A stretch of 11,779 nucleotides of DNA from DASVWZ01 sp036392935 (GCA_036392935.1 DASVWZ010000044.1:1-11779); one strand, 5' to 3'. Counted from the first letter of the stretch, positions 1-7,095 are shown. Notes: generated by a model from the letters alone, not told the origin. Translations and numbers: made by a program.

Positions 1-839
<839 letters not shown>

Positions 840-871
840 CTCTATACCCCTGTGTTCCTGTGGTTGAAGCT

Positions 872-902
872 TCGGCTGGCGGTTCCAAGTCTCGCCTGGC
901 GG
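872..902 (+). repeat. Tandem pair TCGGCTGGCGG / TCGCCTGGCGG, period 20
   Basis: Two 11-mers, 872-882 and 892-902, differ at one base and sit 20 bp apart. The first, extended to 873-885 (CGGCTGGCGGTTC), recurs as an exact 13-bp inverted copy at 3077-3089, in the gap upstream of moaA. Both places lie a few tens of bases before a RAYGRCY heptad run. This suggests a dispersed extragenic element, although 13 bp of GC-rich sequence could also match by chance. Confidence 0.45.
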
Positions 903-922
903 CCTGCGAGCCGGCCAAAGCA

Positions 923-968
923 GCTGAAAGCTCGAAAGCTAACGACTAACGGCCGACGATTAACGACC
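923..968 (+). repeat. Heptad repeat run (GCTSRAA pair, then four RAYGRCY units)
   Basis: Two units GCTGAAA and GCTCGAA (923-936) are followed by four phased 7-mers: AACGACT (941-947), AACGGCC (948-954), GACGATT (955-961) and AACGACC (962-968). The second set belongs to the RAYGRCY family also found at 3114, 4142 and 7098. The run is intergenic, between two convergent genes, so here it is not tied to a translation start. Confidence 0.7.
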
Positions 969-995
969 GATCCGTTAACTCCTTTGTTTTCTATA
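960..995 (+). terminator. Possible weak terminator after hflX
   Basis: The arms TTAACG (960-965) and CGTTAA (973-978) can form a 6-bp stem around a 7-nt loop, followed by the T-rich tract CTCCTTTGTTTTCTATATTTT. The stem is short and half AT, and it lies 120 nt after the hflX stop, so this is only a candidate. The left arm is part of the heptad run. Confidence 0.25.
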
Positions 996-1113
996 TTTTG
1001 ATATCTAACTACCTTATTTATCAATAACTTACATCGATATGGAGCCAGCGAGCTATACTGTTTTCAATATTTTACGGGGTATCCACAGGGTCTTCTCTGA
1101 TATGTCTGCGCCT

Positions 1114-2964
1114 TCAGTCGCCGCCGCCCGCGGACGGCTTACTGATCGCCGCCGCCGCGATCTGGACCACATCCAGCAACTCCGGCGGAGTGGACGAATT
1201 GGCCGCCAACCCATCCCGCAGCATCGAGTTGCAGAACGGACACGCCGCCGCCACCACGCTCGCCCCCGTCGCCGCCAGTTCCTGCGCCCGCTCTAGGTTG
1301 ACTCGCTTGCCGGTTTCTTCGCCCAGGAACATCAACCCGCCGCCGCCGCCGCAACAGAAGCCGCGCTCCCGCGCCCGCGGCGGATCGACCACCTGCCCGA
1401 ATCTCGCAATCACCTCCCGCGGCTGATCATAGATCCCGCGATACCGGCCAAGATAGCAAGCATCATGAAAGACCACACGCTCATCGCCGTCCTTCTTCGG
1501 CAGTTTGTCGCGGAAGCGCGCCAGCAGTTCCGTATGGTGTTCAATGGCGAAGTTCGCGCCCTGCTCCTGCCAATCCTGCCCGATCGTCTGCACACAGTGC
1601 GGACAAATCGATAGCATCTTCGTGACTTTGCTTTCACGTATGTGCTCGATATTCCCCTGCGCCAGCTCGCCAAAAAGATAGTCGTTGCCCAGCCGCCGAA
1701 CCGGATCGCCGCTGCACTTTTCCTGCCTCAGCACGCCAAAGCTGATCCCGAGGTACCGAAGCACTTCGGCCAGCGCCAGCACGATCTTGCGCCCGTTGGG
1801 ATCGTACGATCCCAGGCAGCCCAGCCAAAGGCAGTATTCTTGTGTGCCGTCGAAATAGGGAAGATTATTCTTCTCGATAAACTTCTCCCGATCCGACGGT
1901 GGAAAGCCCAGCGAATTTCCCTGCCGCTCAAGCGTCACAAACAGTTCGCTGCCGTAACTGTTGTCCCATTTGCCCGTATTCACCGCCCCACGCCGCAGGC
2001 CCACAATCAGCGGCAGATGCTGAATTCCCACCGGGCATTGAAACTCGCACGCCCCGCAAGTCGTGCACTGGAACGCGGCTTCCATCGACAAATATTTGCC
2101 CAGCAGCGGCTCCGTGCTCTTCGGTCCAAACTCGTCGAGGTAGTGCCGTGTGCCTAAAATGATCTCTTTCGGGTTCAGAATCTTGCCCGTGTTGTTCGCC
2201 GGACAATGCTCGGTACAGCGTCCGCACTCCACACAGCTATACGCCTGCAGGCTGGCAATCCACGTCAGGTCTTTGCCAGTGTCAAGCCCGAAATCTTCAT
2301 CTCCGACCAGCGGCGGAATTTTGCTGAACCGATCGCGCTCCAGAAAAATGGTGAACGGGCTCAGCACCAGATGCATGTGTTTGGTCTTGGGAATCAACGG
2401 AAGAAAAACCAGCAACGTGATCGTGTGCGCCCACCAAATCGCCCATCCGGCGGTCGATCCCTCGGGAACAAGAAACTGCACGAGATACGTGACCATCAAA
2501 GCGAAGATCAGGAATGCGATCAGTCCGGATTCTGGCGAAAGCGGCTCCAGCCATTTCGGACGAATCACAAACCGACGGAATGCCAGCCCGGCGATAGATA
2601 TCGCGACAGCCACCGCGAACACGCCCGCAAACCAAAAATAAAACTGCGAGAACCCGCTGTGGTTCAAAAATCCCGCGCCCAAGCCTTCGGCGATGTGATT
2701 GAGCGTTACCAGCGCAAACACGCAGAATCCCCAGAAGACCAGCGCGTGTGCGATGCCCGGTAACGGCCGTTGCTTGATGACCTGGCCTTGCGCAGCGACT
2801 TCCCAAAGCACTTTCTTAATACGGGGACCGATCGGCTGCAGCTTAAAATCCGCTTCGGGCTTGGATTCGCGGATGATCCGCAGCGCGCGGCCAAATTTCC
2901 GCCAGAACAGCGCAACAGAAACAACGATTGCGATCAGCAGGACAATGCGTCCCGGCCAGTTCAT
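1114..2964 (-). CDS. Membrane-bound (Fe-S) oxidoreductase, EtfAB:menaquinone oxidoreductase / HdrD-like
   Basis: The product is 616 residues: a membrane cytochrome-like module fused to an iron-sulfur module. Five hydrophobic segments are visible at about 6-22, 69-89, 108-128, 147-166 and 174-192. His73, His90 and His180 in or near them are candidate haem b ligands, as in NarI-like subunits. Two [4Fe-4S] motifs follow: C244, C247, C250, C254-P and C300, C303, C306, C310-P. Two cysteine-rich CCG domains complete the protein: C383, then KCSGDPVRRLGND (C417) and CPHC (454-457); then C503, CCGGGGG (537-538) and CPFC (575-578). This architecture matches membrane Etf:menaquinone oxidoreductases (EMO, mycobacterial EtfD/Rv0338c), which move electrons from acyl-CoA dehydrogenases through EtfAB to menaquinone. 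Other HdrD/GlpC-like roles remain possible because no etfAB, acyl-CoA dehydrogenase or hdr gene is in view. The start is supported by a GGAGAG about 8 nt upstream of the ATG. The first CCG domain has Cys-Ser where the canonical motif has Cys-Cys; I recall this as common in the family. Confidence 0.88.
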   Translation of the reverse strand: MNWPGRIVLLIAIVVSVALFWRKFGRALRIIRESKPEADFKLQPIGPRIKKVLWEVAAQGQVIKQRPLPGIAHALVFWGFCVFALVTLNHIAEGLGAGFLNHSGFSQFYFWFAGVFAVAVAISIAGLAFRRFVIRPKWLEPLSPESGLIAFLIFALMVTYLVQFLVPEGSTAGWAIWWAHTITLLVFLPLIPKTKHMHLVLSPFTIFLERDRFSKIPPLVGDEDFGLDTGKDLTWIASLQAYSCVECGRCTEHCPANNTGKILNPKEIILGTRHYLDEFGPKSTEPLLGKYLSMEAAFQCTTCGACEFQCPVGIQHLPLIVGLRRGAVNTGKWDNSYGSELFVTLERQGNSLGFPPSDREKFIEKNNLPYFDGTQEYCLWLGCLGSYDPNGRKIVLALAEVLRYLGISFGVLRQEKCSGDPVRRLGNDYLFGELAQGNIEHIRESKVTKMLSICPHCVQTIGQDWQEQGANFAIEHHTELLARFRDKLPKKDGDERVVFHDACYLGRYRGIYDQPREVIARFGQVVDPPRARERGFCCGGGGGLMFLGEETGKRVNLERAQELAATGASVVAAACPFCNSMLRDGLAANSSTPPELLDVVQIAAAAISKPSAGGGD

Positions 2965-3012
2965 AGAGAGCTCTCTCCAAACAACTTCGACAGTCTAACG
3001 CAGGCGAGTCGA

Positions 3013-3018
3013 TATAAT
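3013..3018 (+). promoter_or_regulatory. Candidate -10 box (TATAAT) upstream of moaA
   Basis: A perfect TATAAT lies 125 nt upstream of the moaA ATG, in the divergent gap with the Fe-S oxidoreductase gene. The only -35-like sequence is TTCGAC at 2986-2991, 21 bp away, which is too far for a good sigma-70 promoter. I therefore call only the -10 hexamer. Confidence 0.35.
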
Positions 3019-3029
3019 GAAAGAAGAGT

Positions 3030-3051
3030 CGCTTCTGGTGTGGGTGAAGCG
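3030..3051 (+). promoter_or_regulatory. Hairpin in the moaA leader
   Basis: CGCTTC (3030-3035) and GAAGCG (3046-3051) form a 6-bp stem with a 10-nt loop, starting a few bases after the expected transcription start for the TATAAT at 3013. Further GC-rich self-complementary pieces (GGCGCC, AGCCGGCT) follow before the gene. A structured leader on moaA brings the molybdenum-cofactor riboswitch to mind, but I cannot recognise its conserved core here. Confidence 0.25.
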
Positions 3052-3113
3052 CTTTGATAATTGCCGACGGCGCCACGAACCGCCAGCCGGCTGAGTGGTG
3101 CTCGCGGCCGCCG

Positions 3114-3140
3114 AACGACTAACGACCAACGACCAGCGAC
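3114..3140 (+). repeat. RAYGRCY heptad run ending at the moaA start
   Basis: Four phased units, AACGACT (3114-3120), AACGACC (3121-3127), AACGACC (3128-3134) and AGCGAC (3135-3140, cut one base short), run directly into the GTG/ATG start region of moaA. They occupy the place where a Shine-Dalgarno sequence would be expected, and none is visible. Confidence 0.8.
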
Positions 3141-3143
3141 GTG

Positions 3144-4136
3144 ATGTTAACCGACAAATTCGGACGCGCCATCACCGATCTGCGCATTTCGGTGACGGAC
3201 CGTTGTAACTACAAGTGCGTCTATTGCCGTACAGGCACTGGCAACGGGGCAGTGATGTATGGCGACCTGCCGTTCGCCGATTATCTGCGCATGGCGCGAG
3301 TAATGGCCGCGCTGGGCATTCGCAAGGTTCGCCTGACTGGCGGCGAACCGTTGCTGCGCAATGGATTGGTCGATTTCGTCCGTGAGCTGGCGAAATTACG
3401 CACGCCCGACGGCACGAAGCTCGACATCGCGCTGACTACAAACGGCCATCTGCTGGCCGATCTTGCCCAGCCGCTGAAAGATGCCGGACTGGATCGCGTA
3501 ACCGTCAGCATGGATGCAGTCGATCCCGATCGTTTTGCTCGCATCACTCGTGTGCCAACGGGATTCGATAATGTCCTAGCTGGAATCCGTGCTGCGCGCC
3601 GGGTTGGGCTTGGTCCAGTCAAAGTGAATTGCGTTCTGTTGCGCGGCTTCAATGAAGACCAGATCATCCCCTTCGGCATGTTTGCCCGCGACGAAGGCGT
3701 TATCGTCCGCTTCATCGAGTTCATGCCGCTTGAAGAAGATCGCGTCTGGTCGCCGGAAATCGTGGTCACGCTCGATGAGATTGTGCGCCGCATGGCCGAA
3801 TATCGTCCGCTGGCCGAAATTCCTCATGCGCAGAGCGAGACTGCGCGGCGCTATAAGTTCGATGATGGCATCGGTGAAATCGGCATCATCGCGGCGGTTT
3901 CGCATCCCTTCTGCGGACATTGCAGCCGCATTCGCCTTACGTCCGACGGCAAGATTCGCACCTGCCTGTTCTCGGTTTGGGATCACGATCTGCACGAACT
4001 GATGCAGCGCGGCGCTTCGGACGATGAACTGGCCGCGTTCATTCGCGGCGTGGTCGAGAAGAAAGAACAGCGGCACCATATCGGCGAGCCGGATTTTGTT
4101 CCGGCGTCGAGGACGATGGTGCATATTGGCGGCTAA
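3144..4136 (+). CDS. moaA: GTP 3',8-cyclase MoaA (molybdenum cofactor synthesis)
   Basis: MoaA is a radical-SAM enzyme that rearranges GTP to 3',8-cyclo-H2GTP, the first step of molybdopterin synthesis, in the cytoplasm. Numbering from ATG 3144 (330 residues), the N-terminal SAM cluster motif is C21, C25, C28 in RCNYKCVYC, followed by the GGEP motif near residue 67. The C-terminal substrate-binding cluster uses C257, C260 and C274 (FCGHCSRIRLTSDGKIRTC). The protein ends in the Gly-Gly pair characteristic of MoaA. Length is normal. A GTG at 3141 is in frame directly before this ATG; I prefer the ATG because it gives the usual MLTDKFGR N-terminus. There is no Shine-Dalgarno sequence, since the upstream 27 nt are heptad repeats. 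The motif after the first cluster reads CRTGTG rather than the common CMP. No other moa or mog gene is nearby. Confidence 0.96.
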   Translation: MLTDKFGRAITDLRISVTDRCNYKCVYCRTGTGNGAVMYGDLPFADYLRMARVMAALGIRKVRLTGGEPLLRNGLVDFVRELAKLRTPDGTKLDIALTTNGHLLADLAQPLKDAGLDRVTVSMDAVDPDRFARITRVPTGFDNVLAGIRAARRVGLGPVKVNCVLLRGFNEDQIIPFGMFARDEGVIVRFIEFMPLEEDRVWSPEIVVTLDEIVRRMAEYRPLAEIPHAQSETARRYKFDDGIGEIGIIAAVSHPFCGHCSRIRLTSDGKIRTCLFSVWDHDLHELMQRGASDDELAAFIRGVVEKKEQRHHIGEPDFVPASRTMVHIGG

Positions 4137-4983
4137 AATAAGTCATCAGTCGTCAGCCATCAGTAAGATCAATCGGATCGTGGTTGCGCTCGCCACATTC
4201 GCGATCATTTGTTCCCGGGCCGCAGTTGCACAAAGTTATCTCGGTTTCGATCGCAATGATTATCCCGGCGACGAAAATCTTCCCGCGCTGCGCCAGACGT
4301 TCTCTTACTCCGGATTTTGGCTGAACAATCCTCCCGGCGAAAAACGCAACACCTGGGCCGGAAAACGCAAAGCGATCGAGTCTGCCGGCTTTGGATTCCT
4401 GGTTCTCTTCAACGGACGGCTTTACGCCGATTTAAAAAGTGTTTCGCGCGCCAAGTCGCTCGGAAAATCCGACGCGCGCGAGGCCGTGAACGCGGCTCGC
4501 AAAGAAGGATTTCCCCCGCAGACCCTAATCTTCCTCGACCAGGAACAGGGCGGCCGCATGCTGCCGGAGCAAAAAGCTTATCTCTTCACCTGGATCGACG
4601 CCGTCACCGCCGCCGGATTTCGCGCCGGAATCTATTGCTCCGGCATCGCCGCCAAAGAAGATGGCGCGTCGGTGATCACGGCCGATGACATCCGCCAAAA
4701 TGCTGGCGCCAGAAAAGTCGTTTTCTGGGTCACAAATGACGCCTGCCCGCCCGCGCCAGGATGTGTTTTCCCTGCTCATCCACCAAAGCCCAGCGACAGC
4801 GGCATCGACTTTGCCGACGTCTGGCAGTTCGCGCAGTCGCCAAAAAGAAAAGACGTAGCCTCTGGCTGCCCAGCCAACTACAACCCAGATGGCGAATGCT
4901 ATCCGCCAGGGATCGATCTTGCCAAGAAGCTGCACGTCGACGTCGAGACAGCGACCTCGGCCGATCCATCGTCAGGCCGATAA
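4126..4983 (+). CDS. Secreted DUF1906 (Rv2525c-like) glycoside-hydrolase-like protein
   Basis: The mature region begins SYLGFDRNDYPGD and continues with FSYSGFWLNNPPGE, NTWAGKR, a strand-like GFGFLVLFNGR, and FLDQEQGG, whose D138 and E140 fall where GH25-like barrels carry catalytic acids. It ends with DVWQF and a Cys-containing tail. This resembles the DUF1906/Rv2525c glycoside-hydrolase-like TIM-barrel family, whose enzymatic activity is largely unproven. The start is uncertain. The TTG at 4126 overlaps moaA by 11 nt and gives a complete signal peptide: K4/K14/R17, a hydrophobic core (18-29), and cleavage after AVA at 35. A GTG at 4180 gives 267 residues but lacks a positive N-region. No in-frame ATG exists between the two, and the ATG at 4024 lies deep inside moaA. 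With the TTG start, the heptad repeat at 4142-4162 encodes part of the signal peptide. The gene ends 24 nt from the convergent transporter gene. Confidence 0.72.
   Translation: MAAKISHQSSAISKINRIVVALATFAIICSRAAVAQSYLGFDRNDYPGDENLPALRQTFSYSGFWLNNPPGEKRNTWAGKRKAIESAGFGFLVLFNGRLYADLKSVSRAKSLGKSDAREAVNAARKEGFPPQTLIFLDQEQGGRMLPEQKAYLFTWIDAVTAAGFRAGIYCSGIAAKEDGASVITADDIRQNAGARKVVFWVTNDACPPAPGCVFPAHPPKPSDSGIDFADVWQFAQSPKRKDVASGCPANYNPDGECYPPGIDLAKKLHVDVETATSADPSSGR
4142..4162 (-). repeat. Heptad run (three units, inverted RAYGRCY) after moaA
   Basis: On the plus strand the units are GTCATCA (4142-4148), GTCGTCA (4149-4155) and GCCATCA (4156-4162). On the minus strand these read as RAYGRCY. The 12-mer CATCAGTCGTCA (4144-4155) recurs exactly at 7100-7111, and CAGCCATCAGT (4154-4164) recurs at 7096-7106. 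The run starts 5 nt after the moaA stop and lies at the 5' end of the DUF1906 gene. Confidence 0.8.
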
Positions 4984-5007
4984 ATTTTTTCCGCAACCAG
5001 TGTCAAT

Positions 5008-6315
5008 CTACGCAGCGGCGTAACGTTCGCTGTTGGGTTTCGATCCGCTCAGGCCATAGAACAGAATGTATAGATAGCAGATCACGGGGATGAAAAATGC
5101 ATGACGGATTCCGATCTGATCGGCGATCACGCCCTGGAGCAAGGGCACAATGGCACCGCCGACGATGGCCATGTTGAGAATGCCGGATCCGTCTCCCGTT
5201 AAAGGGCCCAACTCTGCTACCGCCAGACTGAAGATCGTTGGGAACATAATGGAGTTGAAAAAACCGACCGCCAGGATGCTCCACATGGCGAAGTAGCCGT
5301 GGGTGAGCATCGAGAGACCAACCAGCAGGGAAGTGCAGATGGCGAATGCGCCGAGCAGATGGCCGGCTCTGAATTTCCGCAGGAGTCCCGCGCCGAGAAA
5401 GCGGCCGATCATCGCGCCGCCCCAGTAAAAAGAAACATAACCGGCGGCGGTCCTTGGTTCGAGCCCAGCAACGTCAGCCTGCCCGAAATAATTCACCAGA
5501 AAACTTCCGATGGAAACCTCGGCGCCCACGTAGGCGAAAATTCCGATTGCGCCTAGCACTAGGTTGGGATGCTTCCAGACGGAATCACCTGTCTTGGCGT
5601 GAGGATGGTATTCCCCGGGCTTTATCGTTGGCAGATGCGAGGCCGCGATCATAATCGCGAGAAGTATGAGCGCGACGCCAATGACGGTGTAAGGCATTTT
5701 GACGGACGAGGCTTGTTGAACCTGGTAAGAATGCAGCGCGGACGAAGAAAGCGATTTCATCTCTTCCACGGTCAATGGGACGGCAGCAAGAATAAGCAGG
5801 CCCCCGATTTTAGGAGCGATCGCCGTGCCGAGTGAATTGAAGGCCTGGGTCAGATCCAGGCGGCTGGGAGCGGTTTCTGGTTTTCCGAGGATAACAACGT
5901 AAGGGTTAGCTGCTACTTGCAGGCCGGTAATGCCGGCTCCCAGGACCATACATGCTCCCAGAAACAACGGAAACGACACCAGAGAAGCTGCCGGCAGGAA
6001 CAGAAACGCGCCCGCGGACATGCATACTAACCCGGCGACCATGGTTTTCTGGTAACCGATGGCGTTGACAATCTTTGCCCACGGGACCGCAAAAAACAGG
6101 TAGGCAGAAAAAAACGCGAACTGAATCAGGATGACGCGCGCGTAACTGAGATTAAAGATCGACTTGAAATGCGGAACCAGAATGTCGTTCAGGCAAGTCA
6201 GAAAGCCCCACATAAAAAACAAAGTGGTCACGATTGCCAGTGGGCGCGTGTAATTCTCACCGGGCACGTCGGCCTTTGTGGTCGTCGTTGAGTTCGAAAT
6301 TCGTCCTGTTGCCAT
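5008..6315 (-). CDS. MFS sugar transporter, FucP/GluP (glucose/galactose) family
   Basis: This 435-residue inner-membrane protein has the hydrophobic pattern of a 12-helix major facilitator, with hydrophilic ends and a central loop around 180-205 and 228-250. The first helix carries FFMWGFLTCLNDILVPHFK (D44, corresponding to the proton-linked Asp46 of E. coli FucP). The fourth helix carries GLQVAANPYVVILG. In FucP the residue before the AANP block is Glu135, essential in transport; here the matching position appears to be Gln133, as I recall for the glucose/galactose (GluP) branch. I therefore infer proton/sugar symport of glucose, galactose or a related sugar rather than fucose. The first half also carries SRLDLTQAFNSLGT, typical of the family. 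The ATG at 6313-6315 has AAGGGG about 8 nt upstream. No sugar kinase or regulator is adjacent, so the substrate cannot be fixed from context. Confidence 0.9.
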   Translation of the reverse strand: MATGRISNSTTTTKADVPGENYTRPLAIVTTLFFMWGFLTCLNDILVPHFKSIFNLSYARVILIQFAFFSAYLFFAVPWAKIVNAIGYQKTMVAGLVCMSAGAFLFLPAASLVSFPLFLGACMVLGAGITGLQVAANPYVVILGKPETAPSRLDLTQAFNSLGTAIAPKIGGLLILAAVPLTVEEMKSLSSSALHSYQVQQASSVKMPYTVIGVALILLAIMIAASHLPTIKPGEYHPHAKTGDSVWKHPNLVLGAIGIFAYVGAEVSIGSFLVNYFGQADVAGLEPRTAAGYVSFYWGGAMIGRFLGAGLLRKFRAGHLLGAFAICTSLLVGLSMLTHGYFAMWSILAVGFFNSIMFPTIFSLAVAELGPLTGDGSGILNMAIVGGAIVPLLQGVIADQIGIRHAFFIPVICYLYILFYGLSGSKPNSERYAAA

Positions 6316-6402
6316 CGTTTTGACCCCTTATCGCAGACGTTTCTGACTGCGCCCCGAAAGTCTGAGCGTAGATTTGATTCTGATATGAGGGTTCTATGTT
6401 AC

Positions 6403-6425
6403 CCGGTTTGTCTTTTCACAACCGG
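6403..6425. promoter_or_regulatory. Palindrome in the divergent promoter region (possible operator)
   Basis: The left arm CCGGTTTGT (6403-6411) and right arm ACAACCGG (6418-6425) pair over 8 bp with one extra T, around the 6-nt centre CTTTTC. The element covers the candidate -35 box of rimP (TTGTCT, 6408-6413) and, on the other strand, a TTGTGA (6416-6421) that could serve the transporter gene. CCGG-containing palindromes are typical of LacI-family operators, but I cannot assign a regulator. Confidence 0.4.
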
Positions 6426-6436
6426 CGGCGTATAGT
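6408..6436 (+). promoter_or_regulatory. Candidate sigma-70 promoter of rimP-nusA-infB
   Basis: The -35 box TTGTCT (6408-6413, 4/6 to consensus) and the -10 box TATAGT (6431-6436, 5/6) are separated by exactly 17 bp. Transcription would start near 6443 and give a leader of about 110 nt before rimP. This is the best promoter match in the window, but it is untested. Confidence 0.5.
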
Positions 6437-6482
6437 TGTAGCTGGAACTGTTGTGTCATTACCGGCTTGGCGAAGCACACCA

Positions 6483-6498
6483 GTGGGCGAAAGCCCAC
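6483..6498 (+). promoter_or_regulatory. Perfect hairpin with GAAA tetraloop in the rimP leader
   Basis: GTGGGC (6483-6488) and GCCCAC (6493-6498) form a 6-bp stem closed by GAAA, a very stable GNRA loop. The tail ATTTTAGTTT follows, which is too weak for a clear terminator. It could be an attenuator, a protein-binding leader element for this NusA-encoding operon, or one copy of an extragenic palindrome repeated around the genome. Only one copy is in the window. Confidence 0.55.
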
Positions 6499-6554
6499 AT
6501 TTTAGTTTGAGGGCTCTTCGGCGGACCTGGGCGATTCACTAAGTTATTGGATTC

Positions 6555-7085
6555 ATGGGATTTGAGCTCGCGCGAGTACAGGAAATTGCGGAGCGCGTAG
6601 CCGCCTCTATGGGTTTGGAAGTGGTCGAGGTGGAGATGCGTGGGGCGGGCAATGCCCGCATGCTGCGCATTTACATCGACCGGCCGGTGAGCGGCGATGC
6701 GAAGGGGTCTGAAGACGCCTTCGGCGTGACGCATGAAGATTGCGCGCAGATGAGCCGGGAAGTGAGCACGATCCTCGATGTGGAGGACGCGGTACCGGGC
6801 GGATCCTACGTACTGGAGGTTTCGTCGCCCGGGTTGGACCGGAAGCTCTCGAAGGCCGGGGACTTTGAAAGATTTGTCGGAAGCCGGGTGAAAGTGGCGA
6901 CGCGGAATCCGGTGAACGGAAGCAAGCATTTTAGCGGCAAGCTGGAAAGTTTTATCGAAGGACGGATCACGCTGGATGTCGCTCCGGTAAGCAAGAAACC
7001 GAAGCGTGGCGAAACGCCGCCGCCGCAGATAGTTGAGATCGAGTTGGGGAACGTGGAAAAGGCCAACTTGATCCCGGAGATTTAG
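6555..7085 (+). CDS. rimP: Ribosome maturation factor RimP
   Basis: RimP assists assembly of the 30S subunit in the cytoplasm. The 176-residue product shows the family pattern: an N-terminal alpha/beta domain with VQEIAERVAASMGLEVVEVEMR, then LRIYIDRP, then the conserved helix HEDCAQMSREVSTILDVED and the hallmark YVLEVSSPGLDRKL. The C-terminal SH3-like barrel runs from GSRVKVAT to the end. Length is in the usual range (about 150-180). An insert of about ten residues follows IDRPVSG, and a proline-containing loop (KRGETPPPQ) sits in the C-terminal barrel. It is the first gene of the classic rimP-nusA-infB operon, which confirms the call. The ATG at 6555 gives the expected N-terminus but has no clear Shine-Dalgarno sequence before it. 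Confidence 0.96.
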   Translation: MGFELARVQEIAERVAASMGLEVVEVEMRGAGNARMLRIYIDRPVSGDAKGSEDAFGVTHEDCAQMSREVSTILDVEDAVPGGSYVLEVSSPGLDRKLSKAGDFERFVGSRVKVATRNPVNGSKHFSGKLESFIEGRITLDVAPVSKKPKRGETPPPQIVEIELGNVEKANLIPEI

Positions 7086-7095
7086 TTTTAGTTGG

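Larger units (their letters stand above)
840..1113. other. Convergent intergenic gap with repeats and AT-rich stretch
   Basis: This gap separates the 3' ends of hflX and the Fe-S oxidoreductase gene. Three kinds of sequence follow one another: a pair of similar 11-mers with a 20-bp period (872-882 and 892-902), two runs of 7-bp repeats (about 923-936 and 941-968), and a stretch from about 974 to 1080 that is much richer in A and T than anything around it. I see no credible gene. The small forward reading frame from 1039 runs into the oxidoreductase gene and has no family signature. Confidence 0.7.

Noticed and set aside
1039..1296. Small forward open frame beginning in the AT-rich gap
   Set aside because: Most of it is antisense to the 3' end of the oxidoreductase gene, it has no ribosome binding site, and the sequence is unremarkable. 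The TATACT at 1054 has no matching -35 box and no forward gene to serve.
1642..2763. Forward open frames of 160-185 codons opposite the Fe-S oxidoreductase
   Set aside because: They are antisense to a gene with a full set of cysteine motifs, and their translations are compositional mirrors without family features.
3114..3140. Tandem repeats considered as a small CRISPR array or a regulator's iterated binding site
   Set aside because: The units are 7 bp with no spacers, so this is not CRISPR. Iterons remain conceivable, but the same units occur at unrelated loci on both strands, which fits a dispersed repeat better.
3019..3143. Molybdenum-cofactor riboswitch upstream of moaA
   Set aside because: A hairpin and GC-rich palindromic pieces are present, but I could not recognise the conserved core of the Moco riboswitch. 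A covariance-model search with the Rfam Moco motif would settle it.
4024..4125. ATG at 4024 as the start of the DUF1906 protein
   Set aside because: It would overlap more than 100 nt of moaA in another frame and place the signal peptide far inside the protein.
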